From: Kluyveromyces lactis
Taxonomy: Eukaryota; Ascomycota; Saccharomycetes; Saccharomycetales; Saccharomycetaceae
Assembly: GCF_000002515.2 (NCBI RefSeq)
Contig: NC_006041.1
Coordinates: forward strand, 434,001 to 498,000
Direction of reading: 5' to 3'
DNA: 64,000 nt
Shown here one piece after another: positions 36,201 to 45,195 of the stretch. The translations under genes and the position numbers were made by a program. Position 1 is the first letter of the stretch, and each line of letters opens with the position of its first letter. Below the pieces are notes generated by a model. It made no database searches and was not told the DNA's origin. It saw only the letters and a list, made by a program, of their open reading frames with translations.

Positions 36201-38520
36201 TGCCGCAGAATATCATCAGAAGGAAAAGGAAAATTTTGACGCTCATACTCAAAAGTTAACGTCAGAAAATAACAGTAAAAGCGAATCCATTATATCGCTA
36301 CAAACCAAACTTGACGAATGTGAACGACAGATAAAAGAGTACAAAACAACCAACGAAGAATTGAAGAACTCTCTACATGCTCTGAATGTGAAATGTATTG
36401 AGCTCGAATCATCTTTAGAAAGCGCAAAACAGTCCACTGACAATTCGGATGAGACCATTGAGGAGTTAAATGACTCAGTAATTGCTATCAATGATGAATT
36501 GCAATCGGTACTTGCTGAGAAGGATGAACTATTGAAACAGAATAATAAGATAAATGAAGAACTTTGCAACTATCAACAGGAATTACAGGAAAAAGCAGAT
36601 TCCTGTCAAGGACTTCAAGATAAGATTTCTTCTTTAAACAATGAGATCATGCAAATATCCGAAGAATCAAATGACAAGATAAAATTATTGGAAGCTTCAA
36701 ATGAAGAAAAGGTAGCTGAAATTAAAGATTTGAAATCTGAGATTTCTAACATTAAGCAAAATGCCGATACAAAGGCAGAGAAATTAAAGTCCGAGATAGA
36801 CGCCTTAAAGTCGAGAATCTCAGATTTAGAATCTCTACTGGAAACAAAAAATAAGCTTTATGAGAATTCTCAAACTACCATCACTGAACTAGAACAGGCA
36901 AAAGAAAAACTGCAAAGAACTATCCAAGAGCAATACAAAGAAGCACAGTATTCTGAGGACAGTCTTCTTGCAGGAGAAAATAAGATTAAACACCTTGAGT
37001 CTCAACTGGAAAAATTAAAACTCTCATCAGTATCCAAGGAGAAAGAAGCTCACTTAAAAGATGAAGAAATTAAATCCGTCAAGGCTGAAATAGAAGACAA
37101 CGTCAAGTTAGTTCAAGCTAAATCGACTGAATTGGATGAATTAAAAAAGCAGAATTCGGTATTGAACTCTAAACTTAACAAAGAGAAAGAAAAAGCGAAA
37201 ATCGAACAGCACAAGCTTAGGGAAAGTTTAGCTACTGCAAGGGATGAGCTCAAATCCAAAATAAAAGACTTCGAGGAAGAAAGAAAGCTTCTATCTGAAG
37301 GATCTTCTGAATTAAATCAACAGTATTCGGAGAAGATTTTGAAACTTGAAGAGACTCTTAACAATGTAAAAGCAGATCATGAAAAAGCAGTTCAGAAACT
37401 GGAAAACACTATTGAAGCACTAGAACAACAGGCTGAAGAATCAAAGTCTAGCTTAGATACTGAAAGGTCACTCTCCTCCAAAGAGCAGCAGCAAAGGTTG
37501 CAGCTAGAAAAGATCTTAGCTAACGAACAGAAGGAAAATAAAGATCTCGAAAACAAACTAGCTGATCTTGATCAACTATTTAAGGAACACGAAAATACGT
37601 TAGAGTCTCAAACGAAAATATCACAAGACTATAAACAGCAGTTAGAGAAGAATAGTCAGGTCATCGAAGAGCTGAAAAGTGCAGAATCAGCACTCAAAGA
37701 CAAATTGATAGCTGCTGAAGAAAAAATAAAAGAGTCAGAAATATTAACAAGTCAACTTGACGAGGCAGTTACTTCCACGTCTGCTTTGTTAGAAGAACAG
37801 ACAAAGCTTAAAAAGAGTATCTCAGACCTGGAAGCAAAGAATATTAAGGATTGTGGAGAAATGGAAATACTAAGGAAAGAATTAAGCAAATGTCAAGAGT
37901 CACTTAAAGTTTCGCAACGCCTCAACGAAGAGAAAGATGAAGCAAACAAGCGTACCGAAACTGACATTGTATCCTTGCAAAAAGAGATTAATACTCTAAA
38001 AGAAGAACTCAGAACAAAAAATGATGAAATATCGTGTTTTGAAGCAGACAAAAAGGAAATGATAGCTAAACTAAAGGAGCTTGAAGAATCGAAAACTCTG
38101 CTAGTACATTCTGCCCAAGAAAAAAACGCTCAAATGATTCAAGAAAATACCTCTCTCGCAGAAGAGATAAAAGAATTAAAGCTCCAAGTCAATACATGGA
38201 CGGAAAAGCTCGTTACCTCTGAACAACTGTGGTCCAGCGAAAAGACTGAACTAATAAAACAAATGGATATCATTAAAACGGAATCAGCAAAACAAGCACA
38301 AGAAAATTCTCAATTGAATGTTGAACTTTCTGCTATAAAGGAGGAAAATATGAAGTTGAAGAATCGCGTAGATGATCGATCCGAAGTAGATGACTTAGTG
38401 ATCCTTGTGACAGATTTAGATGAACAAAAGTCTAAATACAAACGCAAACTAATTGAATTAGGAGTGGAGCTATCTTCAGATGAAGAGTCTGACCAGGAGT
38501 CCGGCCAAGAGTCAGAATGA
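33253..38520 (+). CDS. USO1: Vesicle tether Uso1 (p115 family)
   Basis: Uso1 is a long homodimeric golgin that tethers ER-derived COPII vesicles to the Golgi before SNARE pairing, working with the Rab Ypt1. The protein has 1755 residues (1790 in S. cerevisiae). Residues ~1-700 form the armadillo-repeat globular head (VEETIPTLCDRLENATLISD; FDIRVASLEVLKAFFF; CLRCLTTMLLGIVYEFSSV). From about residue 705 to the end is near-continuous coiled coil, rich in Lys/Glu/Leu/Asn. The end is acidic (SDEESDQESGQESE). Several antisense frames of 70-130 codons in this gene are shadows of the low-complexity coil. Convergent with SMC6 across 62 bp. Confidence 0.97.
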   Translation: MDLIQGIIQPPKAQSVEETIPTLCDRLENATLISDRRSAVLGLKSFSREYRETVIASGLKTLINTLIKDQEDHDLVRALLETLLILFIRGEGEDDLTRNWISQQSRLQNGKYPSPLVMKEENETVDQFSLWITDALTQTDEVVKLLFTFLDTSAFHIKLYTIQLLEALISTRPLKTREVILNIPTGVSTLVKLLDDINEPIRDETILLLMAVVNDNSHFQKLVAFENVFEKLFSIIDDEGGLRGSLVVNDCLSLINNILKYNTSNQTLFFETGNLHHLINLLNEPLSVEEEFFWNEQRMKNINTVLDIIRLTVEDGNSVTSAHQNILYESQVLMVVLRLAFFIYTPNSIKLISLLTVADMIKNNATVQQKFSQIDVPYWDPSVPSYSSMGEPKIVPVLTLLLSWTLLMNSVHIFDIRVASLEVLKAFFFNNKDNILSFLQSQIKQYELSSESMSIDDDEANILQPIFNYDPNLNLNPYKLFFSTDLLMFFMATDDTEGKIRSLIRSLSSGTQEEDEESMVSVQTVGELLITNLSSQDIRIPIAFASFLIFWLYEDSASVDELLRNKSLINNFISFSLQVEHQDTCLRCLTTMLLGIVYEFSSVSSPFSRADLYSLLVSRISPDNYASRIKQLRENELFTNSLDVYLNPTFDETGLPNVFFSTYFSELVIDNFYRIQSSLRRGPKDEPDVKITFELYEKLYVKFNKTRADLEKSTIENENVINSLNSKLEKLSKSLEHLETEKVNAETELNQLNERHSALEVELNDTKIALESVNNKSQKLEELKQKNTKAIAVNQEQIDKYKEKINGLQQKVKEISESKLKAEDGINKMSRELFTLTKENGKLKEDLKSHSKKLEIQEKKYSSETANLEKQLKERGTEVQELRERISEDIKRIDTLEKNVTILSNQKIELETKLSNQTSLIPKLTEKLKGLANNYKDLENERDTLAKKILEKEEANKTIMQNLNSEIESLNKEREEMRLDLQYAAEYHQKEKENFDAHTQKLTSENNSKSESIISLQTKLDECERQIKEYKTTNEELKNSLHALNVKCIELESSLESAKQSTDNSDETIEELNDSVIAINDELQSVLAEKDELLKQNNKINEELCNYQQELQEKADSCQGLQDKISSLNNEIMQISEESNDKIKLLEASNEEKVAEIKDLKSEISNIKQNADTKAEKLKSEIDALKSRISDLESLLETKNKLYENSQTTITELEQAKEKLQRTIQEQYKEAQYSEDSLLAGENKIKHLESQLEKLKLSSVSKEKEAHLKDEEIKSVKAEIEDNVKLVQAKSTELDELKKQNSVLNSKLNKEKEKAKIEQHKLRESLATARDELKSKIKDFEEERKLLSEGSSELNQQYSEKILKLEETLNNVKADHEKAVQKLENTIEALEQQAEESKSSLDTERSLSSKEQQQRLQLEKILANEQKENKDLENKLADLDQLFKEHENTLESQTKISQDYKQQLEKNSQVIEELKSAESALKDKLIAAEEKIKESEILTSQLDEAVTSTSALLEEQTKLKKSISDLEAKNIKDCGEMEILRKELSKCQESLKVSQRLNEEKDEANKRTETDIVSLQKEINTLKEELRTKNDEISCFEADKKEMIAKLKELEESKTLLVHSAQEKNAQMIQENTSLAEEIKELKLQVNTWTEKLVTSEQLWSSEKTELIKQMDIIKTESAKQAQENSQLNVELSAIKEENMKLKNRVDDRSEVDDLVILVTDLDEQKSKYKRKLIELGVELSSDEESDQESGQESE

Positions 38521-38582
38521 TCATCAAAAATAAAATACTAATATGGGCTTCAAATGTAAATTAAGTATAGACCTACGAACAT

Positions 38583-41500
38583 CTATAGACTATTGACATT
38601 ATTATGTCTTTCAGGATTTTTCATTTTATGAATATTAAAATATTTATCGTCAATGTTGGCCATTTTTCCAATATCCTGAGGAGTTATTATAATTGTCTGG
38701 GTATCAGATTTAACATCTTTTCCTAATCTACGAATAATCAAATTCGTTCCAATTTTACGGTTCACTTGGTCCATAAACACATCAAATTCGTCAAGAGCAA
38801 TGATTCGTGAACGCATTGTTAGCCATGTTGCTAATAATAATGCAATCTGAGAAAAAGATTTCTCACCACCAGATAAAGTATCAACATTTCTGGCGTGGTG
38901 ATCGTTTGTGGTTTTCACCATTACATTCAATTGACCTGAATCTGTGAAAGAAAGAGAGCCTGAATAACCAGATCTTGTTTTCATAGAAATTCTAAAATCA
39001 ATATCTGCATCGCTTCGGGTGCCTTTGATTGATAAATCAAGAGCTGCTCGTCTCAATGTTAACGCAGTATGCACTTTTTGAAGTGACGCATCTAATTCAT
39101 TGTATTTTCCGATAGCTGTTTCATATTTGCGTTTGGAGTTTTCGAAAAGCTTTGCTATTTCATCCTGAGTCATTCCTAATTGCCTTTCTGATGCACGCAC
39201 ACTTTCATCTATCTTCCGAATCTCTCTGAGAATGTGTTCTTCTGAGCTTGGCAATTCGCTGTTAAGTAGTTCATCTTCTGTACAAAATTTCATAGCTTGT
39301 TCACGTTGCTGCTCACATTTCGATTGTAAACTGGTCAACTCTGCCTCGCACATATATATTTTTTCGTTACTAGCCGATATTTTTCTTTGTGTCTCAAGAA
39401 TACTGGCACTCGATTTATCGATCTTGTGAGAAATAGATTGCTCTAAATGACGGGCTGTTTCATAAGAACTACAAGCATCTCTGTACCTTCTAGTAACATC
39501 ATCATATCTCTCTTTGACAGGCTGCAGCTGCAAACCTAGATCAACAATCTTCTGCTCAATTGAAGAAAGATTTGCTTTTAGCTGTTCGATTTGTTCGTTT
39601 TCTTCTGCCAGGGATTCTTTCAAAGCATCAATGTGACTAAAATTAGTTTGACGGTTCAATTTATCTTCGAGTTCCTCTGCATGCCTTTCGAGTGTTTTCA
39701 ATTGCTGTAACGATGTTCTCGATTCTCTCGTGATGTTATCCTTTTCTTCCTTAATTTCCTTTTTTTTTCGGGAGAAATGTTCTTCTCGTGCTTTAAGCTC
39801 TTCTTCTTGACGTAGAATTTCCTTCTCCAAGAAGCTAGAATTGTTGGTTCCAACTTTCAACCTTAAATTATTGGCAAATTGGAAATTATTCAATCTCATA
39901 GAGCCCGCAGTCAACGCCATATGTAGACCAGAATCTGAATTGTTCAAAGCCAATACTAATTTCACGTTTTCCGAGTTTCGTTCTCGCAAGATGTGGTCTG
40001 CTTCTTTTTTACTGTTTGCTAGTATTGTCTTCTCCATACGGTTCACATCAACCAATAGATACTCCAATTCAGGAATATCGAAAGTAAGAGCATCTGCAAC
40101 CGTCAAACCGGAGGTAGCCTTTCCTCTAATATAGTTAAACGGTTGCAGGTCATGAGTTATAACACCTGGGATTTTTCTTAGTTGACAAGATTCAAAAATT
40201 TCTTTTAATAGCACTGCATCACCAACATCCTTGACAACAAATGCTTCTAACGTAGGATTTATATGCGTTTGAATAAGAAATGCAAAATGTTCATATTCTG
40301 TTTTAACGCTAATATGATACCCTATCGGCCCAATTGGCAGTGAAGTGAAATCTGTACGACGTTCGTGTATTTTTCTGCGAACATCTGGCATTCTACGATC
40401 AAAACCAGATGCTAGTATATCTTCCGAAGAGTTCATTTCTCTAAGTTCCTGTTTCTTCTCTGAAATATTTTTTTGAAATTCCTTTAGAGGGCGCTCCGTA
40501 TCAACGATCAATGCATTCATTTTGTCGTCAAGTTCCGACTGCTTTCTTAGCAGTTCGGGGCGGAGGGATTCAATATCTTTAATTTTTCTCCTTGTATCAG
40601 ATAACTTTCTTTTAGTATCAGCTTCATCTTCACCTAGTTGCGTCTGAAGTCTATTCTCAACATCGGATAATTCGTGTTGTGTTTTTGATCGTGCCTTTTC
40701 AGCAGATTTTAGATCTTCCATAGTTACTTGTTTCTGCTGTATCAACTGGGCGTGTTTGGACTTGAACCTCTCAATTTCAATTGTTATTGAAGAGCGCTCT
40801 GCTTCAATATTTTGTCTATCCGTTAGTTTTCTGCCCAAATCTAATAGTGCTTCCTCTTTTTGAATTAGGTATCTCTCCACTTTGTTTTTCATATCTGCAA
40901 TTCTATTTACGTATTCTTGTTTCTTCGCCGATAACGTATTTTCTCTCGTCTTTATTGCCTTTAATTTTTCATTATTTGTTTGGCACACCATCCACATGTG
41001 TTTTCCTTGAAGTAATCTTCTTCGTGTAATCCAATCATTTTTTGACGCAAGTTCAGTGAGTATAGTTTGCGCATGTTCGAAATCTTTGTACAAGAGTTTT
41101 ATAGTCTCTTCTAATAACGAGAGCCGATCTCTTGAGAGAAGCATTGTGTTTTCGGCAGATTCCAGGTTTTGTTTGGTCTCTTCTAGTAAAGTACCTCTCA
41201 TAAAATGGAGATATTTTTCTTGTGGGGAAGAAGCTGTTAGAAATGAACGGGCAGCGTCTTGAGAAAGGAAACACATAGGGTTTGTGACTGGAATAGAAAA
41301 ATAGTCTAATATTACTTCCAAATCTCGTTTCTTGTCTGAAACTTCTTTGTTCGCTTCACTTCTTATGGAAAAAGACCCGGAATATCCTTCGCGCCTTATT
41401 GTCCGTTCGATTCTAATTTCTTTGCCGTAAACACCAGGTTCAAATGAGTTGAGTCCTTCATTACATAATACAATAACAATTTTTGACGTATTACAACCTT

Positions 41501-41879
41501 GTTTGATTAAATCCTTGAGACTAGTACCACGGTTAGTGGTGGTAGCTTTAGCTCCAAGGCCTATCGTTATTGCAGTTAAAATTGCAGATTTTCCAGAACC
41601 ATTATTCCCTACAATAAAGTTAAGTCTGGGCCCCAATCTTAAAGAGAAATTTGAATGGCACATAAAATTCGTTAACTTTATTTCCTTGATAAATCCTGCT
41701 CTTTGTAGCATATCTTGATTATTTGCTTGAGATTCGCCATTCTGAGTAGGATATTGCGTCATTGGCTGTACATCATGAAAGCGCCTTTTCCTAGGCTGTA
41801 CATCCTCTGATTCGTCTGCGAGTCGTTTCAATTGTTCCAAATCATCCACATCAGATTCTAATTGTCTTTTGGTTGGCAT
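38583..41879 (-). CDS. SMC6: Smc6, ATPase of the Smc5-Smc6 complex
   Basis: Smc6 pairs with Smc5 in a complex that acts in recombination repair and rDNA stability and extrudes DNA loops. The protein has 1098 residues (1114 in S. cerevisiae). The frame extends upstream only through a GTG, so the ATG at 41877-41879 (MPTKRQLESDVDDLEQL) is used. The Walker A motif GNNGSGKS is at residues 91-98. Long coiled coils flank a hinge near residues 490-650. Near the C-terminus come the signature LSGGEKSFSQIALLLA and the Walker B stretch RIIALDEFDVFMD. The N-terminal PRKRRFHD is a likely nuclear signal. An MCB-type box lies 60 bp upstream of the ATG. Confidence 0.97.
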   Translation of the reverse strand: MPTKRQLESDVDDLEQLKRLADESEDVQPRKRRFHDVQPMTQYPTQNGESQANNQDMLQRAGFIKEIKLTNFMCHSNFSLRLGPRLNFIVGNNGSGKSAILTAITIGLGAKATTTNRGTSLKDLIKQGCNTSKIVIVLCNEGLNSFEPGVYGKEIRIERTIRREGYSGSFSIRSEANKEVSDKKRDLEVILDYFSIPVTNPMCFLSQDAARSFLTASSPQEKYLHFMRGTLLEETKQNLESAENTMLLSRDRLSLLEETIKLLYKDFEHAQTILTELASKNDWITRRRLLQGKHMWMVCQTNNEKLKAIKTRENTLSAKKQEYVNRIADMKNKVERYLIQKEEALLDLGRKLTDRQNIEAERSSITIEIERFKSKHAQLIQQKQVTMEDLKSAEKARSKTQHELSDVENRLQTQLGEDEADTKRKLSDTRRKIKDIESLRPELLRKQSELDDKMNALIVDTERPLKEFQKNISEKKQELREMNSSEDILASGFDRRMPDVRRKIHERRTDFTSLPIGPIGYHISVKTEYEHFAFLIQTHINPTLEAFVVKDVGDAVLLKEIFESCQLRKIPGVITHDLQPFNYIRGKATSGLTVADALTFDIPELEYLLVDVNRMEKTILANSKKEADHILRERNSENVKLVLALNNSDSGLHMALTAGSMRLNNFQFANNLRLKVGTNNSSFLEKEILRQEEELKAREEHFSRKKKEIKEEKDNITRESRTSLQQLKTLERHAEELEDKLNRQTNFSHIDALKESLAEENEQIEQLKANLSSIEQKIVDLGLQLQPVKERYDDVTRRYRDACSSYETARHLEQSISHKIDKSSASILETQRKISASNEKIYMCEAELTSLQSKCEQQREQAMKFCTEDELLNSELPSSEEHILREIRKIDESVRASERQLGMTQDEIAKLFENSKRKYETAIGKYNELDASLQKVHTALTLRRAALDLSIKGTRSDADIDFRISMKTRSGYSGSLSFTDSGQLNVMVKTTNDHHARNVDTLSGGEKSFSQIALLLATWLTMRSRIIALDEFDVFMDQVNRKIGTNLIIRRLGKDVKSDTQTIIITPQDIGKMANIDDKYFNIHKMKNPERHNNVNSL

Positions 41880-41937
41880 ATTAATTGAGTTTCTTCTAAA
41901 GAGAACGGGAGAGGATGAGGGGCAGAATAGCCAAGAC

Positions 41938-41943
41938 ACGCGT
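41938..41943. promoter_or_regulatory. MCB-type box ACGCGT upstream of SMC6
   Basis: ACGCGT within ACACGCGTCC lies about 60 bp upstream of the SMC6 start codon. It matches the site of the Mbp1-Swi6 factor, which in yeast drives G1/S expression of DNA replication and repair genes. The gene for Mbp1 is in this window. Confidence 0.5.
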
Positions 41944-42255
41944 CCTGAAATGTTTCTTTACCTGGTTGATTCAATGACCAAAACCCTCAATTTACCTCAT
42001 GAATCCAGTCTGCGTATGTCAGACTCGATTTATGCTTATAGCAGTAGTTTTATACCGTACTGTCGTGTATTGTCTTTAAACTTTAGCGTATATAATAATG
42101 TAAACAATATTTCTAATTTGTTTTTGATCCAATTTCTTGTTAGAAATTATAGAGATTTTGATCTTATATTTTTTTCAGCCGTTAACAATCGAGATACCTT
42201 TATTTAAGCAGCTCTTTGATTAAATGTACTACTCGCTAAATTGCAATACGCTCCT

Positions 42256-42323
42256 TGGACTGAGGTGTGTGATTAGACCTCGGTAAGCAAGTCCATCTGC
42301 TGCTGGTTGTCGTACTGGCAGCA
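42256..42323. other. Two adjacent hairpins upstream of NAM2
   Basis: TGGACT (42256-42261) pairs with AGTCCA (42290-42295), and inside it GAGGT (42262-42266) with ACCTC (42277-42281), leaving an 8-nt bulge on the 3' side. Close by, TGCTG (42301-42305) pairs with CAGCA (42319-42323). Neither hairpin matches a known RNA family by eye. Confidence 0.4.
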
Positions 42324-42545
42324 CTTGATCAATCTCACTCTCTCTCTACTTGTGTGGTTATTCGTAAAACATGAAAAAATTAATATTTTTCTTCAACCTT
42401 ATTATATTATATACAGAGTTTTGTCATTTCAGTATAATGTTGATGATGATGAAATGCATTGATTTGAATTGCTGTCTGTGTGGTGAGCCAGCCGTCAGAC
42501 TTTTATCATTCTTTGCGATTGGGGAGCTTAAGTCTTCTTTGGAAT

Positions 42546-45173
42546 ATGGGAAATTTTTACCATTGTGGACTAGTAGCTCGAAGGTACTTTGCCCAGTTGT
42601 CAAATTCGAACTTGGTATCAATCGGTAACAAATGGAACGAGAAAGTGCTAAATGGTATTACCAAATTGAGTAAAGACGACCGGAACAAGAACATCTATGT
42701 CTTGTGTATGTTCCCTTACCCTTCAGGTACGTTACATATTGGACACTTAAGAGTTTATACGATTAGTGATGTGGTAAACAGGTTTTACCAGCTGAAAGGA
42801 TACAATGTGTTGCATCCTATGGGATGGGATGCATTCGGTCTACCTGCTGAGAACGCAGCAATTGAACGGAAAGTCAACCCTGCCATATGGACAAAGGAGA
42901 ATATAGGTAAAATGAAGGCACAAATGGGTATGATGGCGTCAAATTTTAATTGGGACAGAGAAATAGCAACTTGTGATCCGGAATACTATAAATTCACACA
43001 AAAATTGTTCTTGGAGCTGTTCAAGAACGGGTATGCATACAGAAAAGAGGCTGAAATAAACTGGGACCCCGTCGACCAAACAGTGTTAGCGAATGAACAA
43101 GTTGACTCTAATGGTAAATCGTGGAGATCTGGAGCTCAGGTGGAGAAAAAGTTGCTTAGCCAATGGTTTCTTGGTATAACAAGATTTGCACATGAATTGC
43201 AACATGATCTGGACGGCTTAGACGGATGGCCCAGCCATGTTAAAAGAATGCAAAAGAACTGGATTGGAGAATCCAAAGGTGTGGAAGTTGTATTCAACTT
43301 ACCTTCTATAGACCCAATCAAAATTTTCACTACCAGGCCAGAAACATTGTACAGTGTACAGTTTGTAACACTGGCATTAGATCACTCTATTGTGAGAAAA
43401 CTGAAAGAAGAAGATAATAATTTACAGGAGTTCATTCATCGCGCAGAAAAACTGCCTGAAGACTCGAAAAAGGGTTACATGTTATCTAACATTTTCTGTC
43501 AGCACCCGTTGGACCCTAAAAAGACAGTTCCTATCTTCGTTGCACCGTATGTACTAGGAAATTATGGGCATGGTGCCGTAATGGGCTGCCCTGCTCATGA
43601 TCAACGTGACTTCGACTTTTGGAAAGAAAACTGTCCAGGAAAACCCATGATATATACCGTGTCAAGTGCAGAAGCAAAAATTGACACCTCTGGGCCTTAT
43701 GTTTCCAAGGATGGCGTGATGAATGAAAATGCCGGTGATCTCGTTGGTTTAACTACTCATGAAGCGAGAAAACTAGTAGTCGAAAAATTAACAAGTCTTG
43801 GTTTGGGTAAAGCAAGTGTTCAATTCAAGTTGAGGGATTGGTTGATCAGCAGACAAAGGTACTGGGGTACTCCAATTCCAATAATTCATTGTGACAGTTG
43901 TGGTCCAGTAGCAGTGCCAGATGCAGATCTGCCAGTTAAACTCCCAGAACTCGATGTGCTATCCAAGACGGGGAATCCATTATCAAAATCAGACGAATTT
44001 GTTAATGTGAAATGTCCTTCATGCGGGGCTCCTGCAAAGAGAGAAACGGACACCATGGATACTTTCATGGATAGTTCATGGTACTTTTTTAGATTCACTG
44101 ATCCTCATAATAAAGAACTTCCTTTTGGATATGATAATGCATCTAAGTTCATGCCTATTGATTTTTATATCGGTGGTGTAGAACATGCTATCCTTCATCT
44201 GTTATATTCGAGATTCATATCAAAGTTTACAGCTTCAATAGGAATGTGGGATGGTTCATCGTCAAAAGGTGAACCAATCAAAAGATTGGTAACACAAGGT
44301 ATGGTTCATGGTAAAACTTTTGTTGATTCTAAAACAGGAAGATTCATGAAACCAGAAGAAATTGACAACAGTGACCCTTCGAACCCAAGAAACCGTTCCA
44401 CCGGTGAGTTGCTGTCAGTCTCGTATGAAAAAATGTCGAAATCTAAGTACAATGGTGCAGATCCTGCTTCTTGTATATCAGCACATGGTATAGATGCAAC
44501 TCGTGCCCATATCTTGTTCCAGGCTCCGGTTCCTGATGTCCTCAATTGGGATGAATCTAAAATCGTTGGTATTGAAAGGTGGTTGGAACGTATGCTCAAA
44601 TTCTGCATTTCATTATGTGACAATCGCTCTATTACTATTTTATCTAAAACTCCTACAGATATGAATCAGCATGAAGTGGCGCTTCATAATGGAGTACAAA
44701 CCCTTTTGTCCTCTATCACAACGTCACTTGAAAAAATATTATCACTAAATACCGTGGTGTCCGATTACATGAAGTTGTTTAATCTCATTGAAGGCTCTAT
44801 TAAATCATCGAACATAAGAGAAGGACTCTCTCTTCTTTATCTACAGAAGCTTACAACAGTATTATATCCCGTGGTTCCATGTGTTTCCGAGGAACTAGCT
44901 TCAATTCTCATGAAAAGTGGGTATGATTGGAGACAATATGAATGGCCTCTTATTGAAGAAATTAAAAAATCAGAGATTATCAAATATCAAGTGATTATAA
45001 ATGGCAAAATGAGATTGATCCATGAAGAGTCAGAGGACTTTATTCAAGACACCAACAAAGTAATTGAAACTTTGAAATGTCTACCAGAGGGAAAAAAATA
45101 TTTGGATGATGTTGTGATAAAAAAAATAATCACAAAGGGCAAGATTATCAGTCTTGTAGTCAAACCAAACTGA
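42546..45173 (+). CDS. NAM2: Mitochondrial leucyl-tRNA synthetase
   Basis: Nam2 charges mitochondrial tRNA-Leu and in S. cerevisiae also helps to splice mitochondrial group I introns. The protein has 875 residues (894 in S. cerevisiae). The frame opens further only through a GTG, so the ATG at 42546 is used. The first 40 residues are basic and poor in acidic residues, a likely presequence (GNFYHCGLVARRYFAQLSNS). Class I motifs are clear: HIGH at residues 64-67 (PYPSGTLHIGHLRVYT) and KMSKS at 629-633. The editing domain lies between (IFTTRPETLYSVQFV; APYVLGNYGHGAVMGCPAHD). It ends 22 bp from the CTF3 stop. Confidence 0.97.
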   Translation: MGNFYHCGLVARRYFAQLSNSNLVSIGNKWNEKVLNGITKLSKDDRNKNIYVLCMFPYPSGTLHIGHLRVYTISDVVNRFYQLKGYNVLHPMGWDAFGLPAENAAIERKVNPAIWTKENIGKMKAQMGMMASNFNWDREIATCDPEYYKFTQKLFLELFKNGYAYRKEAEINWDPVDQTVLANEQVDSNGKSWRSGAQVEKKLLSQWFLGITRFAHELQHDLDGLDGWPSHVKRMQKNWIGESKGVEVVFNLPSIDPIKIFTTRPETLYSVQFVTLALDHSIVRKLKEEDNNLQEFIHRAEKLPEDSKKGYMLSNIFCQHPLDPKKTVPIFVAPYVLGNYGHGAVMGCPAHDQRDFDFWKENCPGKPMIYTVSSAEAKIDTSGPYVSKDGVMNENAGDLVGLTTHEARKLVVEKLTSLGLGKASVQFKLRDWLISRQRYWGTPIPIIHCDSCGPVAVPDADLPVKLPELDVLSKTGNPLSKSDEFVNVKCPSCGAPAKRETDTMDTFMDSSWYFFRFTDPHNKELPFGYDNASKFMPIDFYIGGVEHAILHLLYSRFISKFTASIGMWDGSSSKGEPIKRLVTQGMVHGKTFVDSKTGRFMKPEEIDNSDPSNPRNRSTGELLSVSYEKMSKSKYNGADPASCISAHGIDATRAHILFQAPVPDVLNWDESKIVGIERWLERMLKFCISLCDNRSITILSKTPTDMNQHEVALHNGVQTLLSSITTSLEKILSLNTVVSDYMKLFNLIEGSIKSSNIREGLSLLYLQKLTTVLYPVVPCVSEELASILMKSGYDWRQYEWPLIEEIKKSEIIKYQVIINGKMRLIHEESEDFIQDTNKVIETLKCLPEGKKYLDDVVIKKIITKGKIISLVVKPN

Positions 45174-45195
45174 TCAACCCAGACCTGTAAATAAA

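Larger units (their letters stand above)
41880..42545. other. Divergent SMC6-NAM2 intergenic region
   Basis: These 666 bp hold two promoters, an MCB-type box near SMC6, and two adjacent hairpins at 42256-42323 (annotated separately). A 112-codon frame at 41869-42207 overlaps the SMC6 start antisense and is chance. Confidence 0.5.

Noticed and set aside
35268-36569. Several antisense frames of 70-128 codons inside USO1
   Set aside because: They are Ser/Phe-rich mirror images of Lys/Glu coiled-coil codons and are unrelated to any protein.
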